From a virus: DNA of 64,000 nucleotides. The stretch covers positions 25,993 to 89,992 of the IMG/VR virus record IMGVR_UViG_3300027541_000073; one strand, written 5' to 3'. The position numbers and the translations under genes were made by a program. Below are positions 1 through 9,234 of the stretch, one piece after another. The notes beneath the pieces are model-generated. The model worked only from the letters and a program-made list of their open reading frames with translations, was not told the origin of the DNA and ran no database searches. How positions within the stretch are numbered: position 1 is the first letter of the stretch; each line of letters begins with the position of its first letter.

Positions 1-3000
1 CAACAAAAATGCCCTTGCTGTAGTAAGAACGTGCGGCTACCTGTGTTGCTAAATTGCCACCGTAGGTTAAGTCATATACCAATGCGTCTACAATATAACC
101 AACATCTCGTTCGCAGGCTGTTTGTCCTGCGCCGCCGTATGTAAATCCAACGAATGGAGAGATGTTTCCAGAAATCTGTGCATTAATCCATGCACTAACT
201 TCAGACTGAATAAATGATTTGTTAGCAAGAATTAATCTTGCGGCATTGTAATAATCTGCATCATAAGCATTACCTGTTCCACCAGTTGGTGTTGGGTATA
301 CAAATGCTGGAACAGAACTTAGGCCGTTTTCTAAAATTGCTTTGATTGATGCAATATTAGTTGTTACAGAATCTAATGCAATAGTTTCTGTGACATTAAA
401 CATAAACTCTTGTGTTGCTGTGTTGCCTTCTGTTGGCACAATAGAGTTGTTTGCTACTAAGTTTGGTGCAACTGCCTTAATTCTTTCTAGTGCAGAAATA
501 GTTTTTGGCTTGTCATTAACTAAATTTGCAATAGCAGGCTTAGGACTGATAACAGTTGAACGTAGTTCATCACCAACAACTGCGGTATTCTTTGGAAGAA
601 CGATTGGCAACACTTCGTAGAATGTACCAGTCTTAACGCTGATTGTTGTGTTTGAAAATACTGCCGCTGGAATTGCTGTGGATGTTCCTGCTAGGATACC
701 GTCAGTAACAATAGTCAATAATGATTGTGCTGTAGTTACTGTGTCTGCTTCCGCAGTTAATGTACTGTCAATAATCTGAGCTACTGCTGTGTTTAAAGCA
801 ACACCGTTAGCCAATTGATAATTAATTTCTGGTGGGTTGTTGTTTAAAACATCTTCCACTAAATCTTTCATGTAATTGTATGCGGCAACAGTTTGAGTAA
901 TCTGTTGTCCAAAGTTGCTGTTAATATATGCACTACCAGCAGTGGTATAATAGGCCTTGGCTGCTTTAGTTGCTTCTTCATTACCACCGTGGCCGATATC
1001 ATAAATTAGTGCGTCTACTAACAGGCCAACATCGCGTTGGCAGAAATCATAATCGTAGGATAATGATCCAGTCATTGATGCTGTTTGTGTTGTTAGTGTA
1101 GAAACTGTACCACCTTGTGTAGAACTAATTGTAAAGTGTGAGCCGTCTACAACTGTTTTAACAAAATATTTTGTTCCAGCAGTTACACCGCCAACTGTTC
1201 CTGAGAACTCAATAGGCATATTTGCTGTTAAGTTTGTTGTGTCGTCTGCTGTAAATTCATTAGTTGCCGCAGAACTTGCTGTAATTGCTACAGAATATGT
1301 GTTAGTAACCCAGTTACTAACTTCTTTCATAATGAATTGTTTGTTCTTTGCCAACAATTCTGTTGCTTGTCTATTTCTGTAACCTTTTTCAATTTGTTCA
1401 CAAGCATAACGCACAGTCTTCCAAGGCTTATCAATTGTAAGACCTTGGCCATCTTCAAGACTATCTGTTCCCAGTGGAGCAACATATACTAGGTTATTAA
1501 TAACACCGTAGTACGCCCATGTAGGATAGCCACCGCTAACACGCAATATTTGACCTTCTGTGCCCACTGGCAGTCTTGTTGGTCCTGTTGTACCGTAGTA
1601 ATATGTGTCGCCTGCTGTGGTTAGAACTGCTGATTCACTACCAGCAGCCAATAAATTCCAATATGTTGCGGTTGTGTCTGCATCTGGTCTGTTTAATAAA
1701 CTTGCTGTATGCTCTAATACACAGATATAACTGTTTGCACCAAAGAATACTGCATCGCCTTGTACATAATCATGATTCACTGTCCATGTTACAGAATAAC
1801 CGCTTTCAATAATAATATTATCAATTGCGCCAGCAGTTACTCCGTCTACTGTCAATGTTAAATCGTTGGCTGGGCTAATACCACCGACGCTTGTACCAGA
1901 GATAACAATTTGATCTCCGTCTGAATAATTTGTTCCTGTGTTGTTTTTAACAACTGTATAAACAGTTCCTGTACGTGTAATATCGAAAGTTGCGGCCGAG
2001 CCAATGCTTGGGCTAACTGATGTTCCAGATACTCCAGTATATGTTGTTGACACATTGGTCCACTTAATACCTGTGTTTAATCTGTTCCAATAAGTTAAAT
2101 TTGGTGGCTCTTGATTTGTGTTGTCTGCTATTGCCAGGTAAGTATAACTTCCTAATCTTACAACATCGCCTACTTTATAAGCAGTAGACGAAACCCAATC
2201 ACCGTTAAAATTAAATCCAGTAGTATAGACGTCCCAGTATGCTGTCGCTGTACTTGGATTTTGATTTGTATGATTTTGTGTGGCAATATATGAATAACCA
2301 CCATATGTTACCACATCGCCTTCTTGGTAGACTGTAGAAGAACTCCAAGAATCTTCAAATTGAAGACCTTCAACAAATACTCCCCACTTAGTATCATCAA
2401 AAGTTGTGCTGGAAGTGTGTTGTGTTGTACAGATCCAAGTGTTGGCGCCGTACTTAACGATATCATTAATTTTGTAGCGTACAGAAGAATTCCATACACC
2501 TAGATATTCTAAGCCACTGTTGAATACAGTCCACTTACTTTGGTCTGCTTCGAGACCTAATGATGCTGTGGCAGCAGATGTGTGTGCTGTATTACAAATA
2601 TATGTAATACCGCCATACGAAACAAAGTCATATACGCGGTAACGAGTCGAGGTTGCCCACTCGCCTGTCCAGTAAAACGATTCTGCAAATGCTTCCCACT
2701 TGCTTTGATCTGCTTCTAAGCCCAGTGTTGTGGTTGCCGCAGATGTATGAGAAGTTAAACAAATATAAACTAAGCCGCCGTACTTAACTTGGTCGCCTTT
2801 ATTATAATAAGTAGAAACGTCCCAGTCGCCCTGCCAACTAGTACCGTCACTGACTAGATTCCATTTTGGTGGATTTGCGTCACTATCAGTGACAAATAAA
2901 CTTGCTGAAGTATGATTTATAACACAAATATAACTCTTACCACCGATGTTGACTACGTCGTCAACTACGTAAGAAGTACTTGGTGTCCAATCACCTTTCC

Positions 3001-3037
3001 AAACAAATTTAATTCTACCTAATCTAAATTCTGCCAT
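1..3037 (-). CDS. Large tail-fibre/adhesin protein A (3' end outside window)
   Basis: Minus-strand frame open from ATG at 3037 to the window edge, at least 1012 residues; AGAGGATGA lies just upstream of the start. The N-terminal half holds about seven repeats of roughly 45-50 residues with the pattern W-x-x-x-T-x-Y-x-x-x-D-x-V-x-Y-G-G-x-x-Y-x-C-x-x-x-H-T-S, resembling chitin/carbohydrate-binding modules of the CBM5/12 type. A DKPWKTVRYACEQ segment follows, then one of the Y-Y-V repeats also seen in neighbouring genes, then two copies of an RDVG..VDAL.YD segment, and a beta-rich part with GDELRSTVISPK. The order matches the downstream paralogue (3086-11097), so this is a tandem duplicate. Probable virion surface protein for host attachment. 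Repeat architecture is seen; sugar binding is inferred from the module resemblance; no enzyme motif is visible. Confidence 0.8.
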   Translation of the reverse strand, partial: MAEFRLGRIKFVWKGDWTPSTSYVVDDVVNIGGKSYICVINHTSASLFVTDSDANPPKWNLVSDGTSWQGDWDVSTYYNKGDQVKYGGLVYICLTSHTSAATTTLGLEADQSKWEAFAESFYWTGEWATSTRYRVYDFVSYGGITYICNTAHTSAATASLGLEADQSKWTVFNSGLEYLGVWNSSVRYKINDIVKYGANTWICTTQHTSSTTFDDTKWGVFVEGLQFEDSWSSSTVYQEGDVVTYGGYSYIATQNHTNQNPSTATAYWDVYTTGFNFNGDWVSSTAYKVGDVVRLGSYTYLAIADNTNQEPPNLTYWNRLNTGIKWTNVSTTYTGVSGTSVSPSIGSAATFDITRTGTVYTVVKNNTGTNYSDGDQIVISGTSVGGISPANDLTLTVDGVTAGAIDNIIIESGYSVTWTVNHDYVQGDAVFFGANSYICVLEHTASLLNRPDADTTATYWNLLAAGSESAVLTTAGDTYYYGTTGPTRLPVGTEGQILRVSGGYPTWAYYGVINNLVYVAPLGTDSLEDGQGLTIDKPWKTVRYACEQIEKGYRNRQATELLAKNKQFIMKEVSNWVTNTYSVAITASSAATNEFTADDTTNLTANMPIEFSGTVGGVTAGTKYFVKTVVDGSHFTISSTQGGTVSTLTTQTASMTGSLSYDYDFCQRDVGLLVDALIYDIGHGGNEEATKAAKAYYTTAGSAYINSNFGQQITQTVAAYNYMKDLVEDVLNNNPPEINYQLANGVALNTAVAQIIDSTLTAEADTVTTAQSLLTIVTDGILAGTSTAIPAAVFSNTTISVKTGTFYEVLPIVLPKNTAVVGDELRSTVISPKPAIANLVNDKPKTISALERIKAVAPNLVANNSIVPTEGNTATQEFMFNVTETIALDSVTTNIASIKAILENGLSSVPAFVYPTPTGGTGNAYDADYYNAARLILANKSFIQSEVSAWINAQISGNISPFVGFTYGGAGQTACERDVGYIVDALVYDLTYGGNLATQVAARSYYSKGIFV

Positions 3038-3057
3038 TTTATATCATCCTCTGATAG

Positions 3058-3065
3058 TATTTATC
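3058..3065 (-). promoter_or_regulatory. Putative late promoter for adhesin A
   Basis: The minus strand reads GATAAATA, one base from the T4 late consensus TATAAATA, about 20 bases upstream of the ATG at 3037 and followed by a good ribosome site. It lies in the short gap after the stop of the upstream gene, next to a weak CCC/GGG hairpin. Assignment is by resemblance and position. Confidence 0.55.
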
Positions 3066-3085
3066 TAAACCCAAAAAATGGGATT

Positions 3086-6000
3086 TTATATTGCTCCTGG
3101 GCGGTTCCATGTGTTAACAAAGTAAGAATACGCCATACCGTCACCGTCCCACCCGCCAAATTGTCCGTCAACTGTTACCTTTGTTGGCATATTAACCACT
3201 GCGCCTGTTAAGCCTTCCGGAATAGTGCTGGCAATTCTGTCTGCGCCACCTACTAAAACTGTACCAGCAATCAACTGTCCAGTAAATGTATTAGCACCAC
3301 CTTGACTCAAACGTCCAGTTAAGTATGCCTTAATTGCTCTCTGTGTTGGAATAATATTATTACTGTTAGCAATAAATGTTTCGTCTGTGCTAAACTGTCT
3401 AATAACCACACTTGATCCACCAACTGCAATACCGCCCAGTGATAGTGTTTCTAGACCTGTTAGTCCGAATTGTGTAGCACTTAAAGTAACAATACCAGTT
3501 GCTTGTTCAACACCAAACAAATCACCAACTTTAAAGTTACCGTCTTGGTCAGTACTAGTATAGAACACACGACCAAAGTTAACTTCAACTGCCTGATCCT
3601 GTGGAGCAAGAACTGTATCTTCTGGTAGGTTAGGATAGTTACTTTGAATAGCGTTTCCGTAGCCCACATTTAAGAAATCGTGTCCTGTTAATCTTGCCTG
3701 GCTGTATTTTGTTCTAATAATAATATTTGCTTCGTGTGCTGGACTTAATTCCACGGTCATATCTGGAGAAATTTCAATATTTGCTTCAATATTTGGTGCT
3801 GTTGTTCCATACACAGGGGTAGCATTTGTTACTTTATAAATTTTACTGTTTCCTGAAATAACCAAGTTATCACCAGGAGCAGGTAGTTTAGATAAATTCT
3901 TAACTATTAATGTTAATCCGGTTTGGAATGTATCAGCATAGCCACTGCCATTAATTGTAATAATTGTAGAGTTAGTATTATAATCTTGTCCTCTGTTTAC
4001 AAAAGTTGGATTTCCTAGTGTACCGTTGCTAATTCTTAATGAAGTAGTTGCAGACACAGTAACGTTTGGATCTCTAAAAGTTAATAATGGAGTACTGGTA
4101 TAACCTGACCCTGGCTCCCATAAACTAATAGATGTAATAGTTCCTGAAGTAATAACTGCACGACCTTTAGTTCTGCAACCTGTTTCAATAATACTACCAA
4201 CAGTTTGAGCCGCCACTGTAACAAATTTTCCTTGGTCGTTGTTTGTGCCTACAAACGCAAATTTAATAGCACCATATCCGTCATCCGATACTGTGCGTTC
4301 TGTCCATGCGTAGCCGTCTTCTGATGTATATGCAACTCCAGCAGTGCTAGATAGAGCTAAAAATACACCCTGACCATATTCAATTTTGTTTACACCTGAG
4401 ATAGTATATGGAGATTGTGTCCATGTTATACCATCTCTACTGTAAGCAGGTTTAGCACTACTGCTAGAAACTGCAACAAACAAGCCATTACCATAAGCAA
4501 CGTCGCTCCATGTTGTAGAGCTAGGTAATGTTGCTGATGACCAACTTGTTCCGTTTGAACTGTAAGATGCAGTAGTACTTACTGTTGAACTAGCAGTTCC
4601 TGAAACAGTAAATGATGTAATAGCGCCGCCAATAGCCGCTACGCCTGTTACAGTAATTGTAATATCGTTTGCTGTGGTTGCTCCGCCAACTGCTGTACCT
4701 AAAACACTAACTATACTAGATGTTGTATAACTAGAACCACCACTATTAACTGTTACTGTATAGCCACTGCTTCTAGCGGTTACATTAAATGTTGCCCCAG
4801 ATCCACCGCCTGAAGTAGTAGACGATGTAACACCTGTATAGGTAGTTCCATCGGATACTGCAACAAATTTTCCGTTACCAAACGTTAGTCCAGTCCAACT
4901 TCTTGCAACTAGTCCTGTACCGCTAGACCATGTACCGCCATAGTTTGAACTGTATGCAGAGCTAGTAGTTTCAGCGGCTATAGCGACAAATTTTCCGTTG
5001 CCGTACGCAACTTTACTCCAAGTAGTCAACGAAGGCAATGTAGTTGTTCTCCAACCTTCTCCGTTGTTAATAGAATATAGTGCAACTGAACCTGGATCTC
5101 CAAGGGCGCCACCGCTGGAAATTACAACCCAGCGATTGTTACCGTAGGCAATATCTGTCCAAGTTTTTGGACTTGGCAAAGGTATTGCGTCCCAGGTTGC
5201 GCCACCGTCTGTCGATTTTCCAGCAATAGCATTACCACTTGGTAGAGCAATAAATGTGCCATCGCCATAGGCTAATCCTATCCAACTAGTGCCCGGAGCC
5301 AATGTATTAGTTGTCGATGCTGTTTGTGTCAAACTAGGAGCAGATATTGTAACTCTTGGTTCAACATAGTAAACGGTTGAATTATCTAATAACGCTTCTA
5401 TAGTAGTTCCTGGATTCATATGATCCCAACCTACTGCCGCAATGTTCATAGATCCGGTATCTGTTTTTAATGTACTTGCAGTGCCGCCAGGTGTACCGCT
5501 GACTGTAAATGTTGAAGTACTATCGATCGTCTTGACATAATATGTTGTTCCAGCAGATACATCTCCAAACAAATTAGTCGAATATGTACCGTTCATCGAA
5601 CCGTAACCAATGGTTAGTGTCGATTTTGCATTTGTAGTTGTTCCTGTCATCGATCCTGATGCTGTAGACAATGTAAATGCTGCCGCTGTTGTTTTACCCA
5701 ATACTTCTCCGGTAGCAGTTGAAAGGTTTAGCGCACTACCTCCAGGAGAAGAACTAATTGTAAATGTTGTTGCATCATTAACGGCTAGAATATAATATGT
5801 TGTTTCGTTGACAATACCGCCAAATGTATTTCCTGTAAACTTAATTGGATTGTTTGCAACAAATCCTGCTGTTGAGTCAACAGTAATTAAGTTTGTTAAA
5901 GTTTCTGTTTCTGTTACAGTTACAGAAATAACTGTATCTGTAACTGTAAATGTTGAAGAGTTAACAATCTTATTAACATAATACTTTGTTCCAGCAACAA

Positions 6001-9000
6001 TTCCTCCAAACACAACGCCTGTAAATTCTATTGGATTTAATGGCACTAGCGATGCTGTTGAAGATGTTGTAATGTAATTTGTAGCCGCAGTAGTTGCTGT
6101 GGCAGTTATACTTACTAATGTTGTCGATATTGTAAATTTGGATGCTGAAATAACATCATTAACATAATATGTTGTACCTACTGCAATGTCTCCTATTGAG
6201 GTTCCAGTAAACTGAACAGGCATGTTAATTTTCATATCATTAGTTTGACCTAATACATAACTGTTATAACCTGGGAACGACATAGTCATTGCACCTGTGT
6301 CAGAATTTAACAGCCATGCTGTTCCAAAAGGTTCAGTACTGATAGTTATTGTCGTACCATCGATAATTTCTTTAATGTAATAAGTGTAAGAGTCGGTAAC
6401 GCCGCCAAAAACTGCGCCGCCAAACTTAACTTGCATATTAACACTTAATTTTGCAGTACTAGCCAACGTTAACGTATTAGTTGATCCGCCAATTGTTTCA
6501 ACAACGTTGACGAAATCAACAGAAGTATTAGTTACAGTGGTACTGTAATATGTAGGAATAAATTGTACTGGTTGATTCAAATACAATGTATCTGTGGTAT
6601 AGTCTCCGTCTAAAGTAAGTATTCCTGTACTGTTATTTGTAGAAATAATGTTCAACGGTTCAAAAGATTCTTTAAGAATCTGTGCTACTTTAGTGCCCTC
6701 GTCATATGACGAAATATATCCGTATTGTCCTGCTCCTGTTCCGCTGTTAAGGAACACTCTCATACCAATGTAGTTACTTGCAGTTTTTGTATCTGATCCT
6801 GCTAAAGTAATAGTTTCTTCGTCTCCTGCTTGAGCATTATTAGATGACACTAAGTAATTTCTTCCGCCAACTGCACTACCTGTATCTGTAATACGTGCCT
6901 GGAATACTGCGTTGGATCTAATTTCGTCTCCAATTAAGCGAGCATTAGTACCTGCACCTACTATAGAATAATTTGCATAGGCAGTATATTGATCATTCTC
7001 TGTCTCAAGGTAGAACGTAGGATCAGAATTAATCTGAACTTGTGCTCCGTAGAAGCGTGTATTTCCGCTTAGACCTGCTCGACCTCTTGGATAAATTCTA
7101 AATTGAAGATTATTATTCAATCCAACATTGTCGTACACAGTCATCCATATTCTATACCAACCTTCAGTTAACTCTAGTTTACCGTATGAAACTGGAACTG
7201 CGCCGCCAGATGCTGTAGATACTGCAAGACCTTTAGTGCTAAATGTAAATTCTAAATAAGAATATACTGTTGATGAACCACTGTATATTGCGGCGATGTC
7301 AAATGTTGCAGATGATCCTTGTTTTGCGTAGATGCTAAATGTGTAATTTAAATCGCTGTTTGTTGGAACAACTCCTGAAACAGTGGCGGATAAAATAGAA
7401 CTTCCCGATAGAGTTGCTACAGTTAAGAAGCAATCATTTGTTCCGTCTTCGCCGCCCAACGAGCTACCTGGAATTCTTAATTCGTTACCAGTAACGTAGC
7501 CGCTACCTCCAGCATTGACTACTGCTGAGTAACCTGTAGCACCCACAGTAATATCGAATGTAGCACTATTACCTGAACCAGTCACATTAACTGTTTCTAC
7601 TGCTGTGTAAACTTTACCAGGAGGTAATACAGAAATATTTTGATAGATATAACTTGAATCGCTACCAGATGTTGCACCTGTCAGTGTCCATGCATCTGAT
7701 TGTCCAAATGGAGATGTTGTATTCTTCTGAATAGTAACATTACCGTCTGTAGTCCATGGACTAGTTGAAAATTTATTACTGTATTGTAATAAGTTTGTTG
7801 TGTCTGCAACGTAGTTAGAGCCAGCATTACTAAATTGTATTGCTAATAATTCAGCATTAGTACCAAATGCACTTTGTACACTGGCCTGTACTTGGCTAGA
7901 TCTGTTGTCAATTTTTCCTGAGATAGGAACTTCTGTATTATCGTAACCTTCAGCAATAACACCATATGTACCATATGAGCTGTTACCGTTGGTAGCACGG
8001 ATTCTACCGCCGTCTTCGGCAAAATATCCAGCATAATTGTAGTAACCGAATACTGACACGCACTCAGTTAATGAATTAGAACCAGTACACCATACACCAA
8101 TACCATCACTGATGATTTGTGTAAAGTCATTACAAGTTATTGAACGATTGCCGCCGTTGTGTAGTGTTCCATCGATTTTTAATCCGGTGCAACCGACACC
8201 AAAGTTGGTAACGTTTTGAATGTAAGGGCTTCGACGAATAATCCAAGTTCTAGTATCGTCAGGACCATTACCTGGATCTAGACTTACATAGGCACCACCC
8301 GTTGGTCTGCGTGTGCCAAAGCCGTTTGGACTTGTTAAAGATCCTGCTAGACCTGTTAATGTCATGTTACGAATGCCTGTAGCATTACGTACATAGAACA
8401 TATCTTTCAAACAGTCTCCAGCATACACTGTCATAAATCCTGTGCCAGTTGTTAGTGCAACTACTGAACCTCCTACTGTTTCTGAAATAGTAATTTGACT
8501 GCCTACTATTTCTTTAACATAATATGTTTGTCCTAGAGTAACTCCACCAAAATCATCATTTGTTGTTGCCGCAGAAAATTGAATAGGCATATTAACTGTG
8601 ACATTTTTAATAGATCTCAGTGTAAATCTATTAGTTGAGCTACTTGAGCTAGAAGTTGATGTATAAACAGTTACTTTAGGTTGTACCACAGTTCCACGAA
8701 GTTCGTCACCGATTAGAGCAGTATTATCTGCAACTATGATCGGTAGTTCTTCAGAATATGTTCCTGTTTTAATCATGATAGAAGTTGTCTGACCTTGATT
8801 AATTAAAGGAACATTTTCTGTGCTGGCATTTTGTATTGCATCGATTACAATGTTCATCAGGCTGGTAATTTCAAGATACGCACCAGACTCTAAAGTTAAT
8901 CCATTGTTGATATACTGTTGTACTGTCGGGTCTGCTATTACTTCCCAATTTTGATTTCCAACGGTTTCTGGATTGTTATCGATATTGCCATCAATTAAAC

Positions 9001-9127
9001 TCTTATAAAATATTTCGTTCCAATAGACAATGTCGTTAGTGACATAAGTTTCTGTAGCGTCCCAAACAATATTTTCAACTTGATAGTTAACATCTGGGTT
9101 AGAGTTTTGATAGACATAACCAATCAA
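3086..9127 (-). CDS. Adhesin B, C-terminal part after a frameshift
   Basis: 2013 residues from a TTG that is unlikely to be a real start; the frame stays open upstream to about 9290, where it meets the 3' end of the gene at 9235-11097. Contents in order: a GDELRGTVVQPK segment, Y-Y-V type beta repeats (at least six over the whole protein), a beta-helix-like stretch with a YAGYFAEDGGRIRATNG segment, a region with IYPRGRAG, a block of Y-Y-V repeats at about 5460-6490, then a run of W-x-x-V/I-A-Y-G-N-G-x-F/W-V-A-V blades at about 4200-5330 suggesting a BNR/Asp-box-like beta propeller. The C-terminus has an FYTSTDQDGNFKVGD segment and ends RPGAI. Probable virion adhesin; no catalytic residues recognised. 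Paralogy to 1-3037 shows it should be joined to the 9235-11097 frame. Confidence 0.75.
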   Translation of the reverse strand: MIGYVYQNSNPDVNYQVENIVWDATETYVTNDIVYWNEIFYKSLIDGNIDNNPETVGNQNWEVIADPTVQQYINNGLTLESGAYLEITSLMNIVIDAIQNASTENVPLINQGQTTSIMIKTGTYSEELPIIVADNTALIGDELRGTVVQPKVTVYTSTSSSSSSTNRFTLRSIKNVTVNMPIQFSAATTNDDFGGVTLGQTYYVKEIVGSQITISETVGGSVVALTTGTGFMTVYAGDCLKDMFYVRNATGIRNMTLTGLAGSLTSPNGFGTRRPTGGAYVSLDPGNGPDDTRTWIIRRSPYIQNVTNFGVGCTGLKIDGTLHNGGNRSITCNDFTQIISDGIGVWCTGSNSLTECVSVFGYYNYAGYFAEDGGRIRATNGNSSYGTYGVIAEGYDNTEVPISGKIDNRSSQVQASVQSAFGTNAELLAIQFSNAGSNYVADTTNLLQYSNKFSTSPWTTDGNVTIQKNTTSPFGQSDAWTLTGATSGSDSSYIYQNISVLPPGKVYTAVETVNVTGSGNSATFDITVGATGYSAVVNAGGSGYVTGNELRIPGSSLGGEDGTNDCFLTVATLSGSSILSATVSGVVPTNSDLNYTFSIYAKQGSSATFDIAAIYSGSSTVYSYLEFTFSTKGLAVSTASGGAVPVSYGKLELTEGWYRIWMTVYDNVGLNNNLQFRIYPRGRAGLSGNTRFYGAQVQINSDPTFYLETENDQYTAYANYSIVGAGTNARLIGDEIRSNAVFQARITDTGSAVGGRNYLVSSNNAQAGDEETITLAGSDTKTASNYIGMRVFLNSGTGAGQYGYISSYDEGTKVAQILKESFEPLNIISTNNSTGILTLDGDYTTDTLYLNQPVQFIPTYYSTTVTNTSVDFVNVVETIGGSTNTLTLASTAKLSVNMQVKFGGAVFGGVTDSYTYYIKEIIDGTTITISTEPFGTAWLLNSDTGAMTMSFPGYNSYVLGQTNDMKINMPVQFTGTSIGDIAVGTTYYVNDVISASKFTISTTLVSITATATTAATNYITTSSTASLVPLNPIEFTGVVFGGIVAGTKYYVNKIVNSSTFTVTDTVISVTVTETETLTNLITVDSTAGFVANNPIKFTGNTFGGIVNETTYYILAVNDATTFTISSSPGGSALNLSTATGEVLGKTTAAAFTLSTASGSMTGTTTNAKSTLTIGYGSMNGTYSTNLFGDVSAGTTYYVKTIDSTSTFTVSGTPGGTASTLKTDTGSMNIAAVGWDHMNPGTTIEALLDNSTVYYVEPRVTISAPSLTQTASTTNTLAPGTSWIGLAYGDGTFIALPSGNAIAGKSTDGGATWDAIPLPSPKTWTDIAYGNNRWVVISSGGALGDPGSVALYSINNGEGWRTTTLPSLTTWSKVAYGNGKFVAIAAETTSSAYSSNYGGTWSSGTGLVARSWTGLTFGNGKFVAVSDGTTYTGVTSSTTSGGGSGATFNVTARSSGYTVTVNSGGSSYTTSSIVSVLGTAVGGATTANDITITVTGVAAIGGAITSFTVSGTASSTVSTTASYSSNGTSWSSATLPSSTTWSDVAYGNGLFVAVSSSSAKPAYSRDGITWTQSPYTISGVNKIEYGQGVFLALSSTAGVAYTSEDGYAWTERTVSDDGYGAIKFAFVGTNNDQGKFVTVAAQTVGSIIETGCRTKGRAVITSGTITSISLWEPGSGYTSTPLLTFRDPNVTVSATTSLRISNGTLGNPTFVNRGQDYNTNSTIITINGSGYADTFQTGLTLIVKNLSKLPAPGDNLVISGNSKIYKVTNATPVYGTTAPNIEANIEISPDMTVELSPAHEANIIIRTKYSQARLTGHDFLNVGYGNAIQSNYPNLPEDTVLAPQDQAVEVNFGRVFYTSTDQDGNFKVGDLFGVEQATGIVTLSATQFGLTGLETLSLGGIAVGGSSVVIRQFSTDETFIANSNNIIPTQRAIKAYLTGRLSQGGANTFTGQLIAGTVLVGGADRIASTIPEGLTGAVVNMPTKVTVDGQFGGWDGDGMAYSYFVNTWNRPGAI

Positions 9128-9234
9128 AACTAATAGTCGTTCAAGTGCGGCAACAATATATGGCTGTGCCGCATCTGTTTCTGTGTTAAAGAAAGTAGTA
9201 GTGCTACCTTCAGCAAAGAATGCCTTAGTAGCAA

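Noticed and set aside
3058-3085. Terminator hairpin after adhesin B
   Set aside because: Only three G-C pairs with a mismatch and no clean U-tract; not called.
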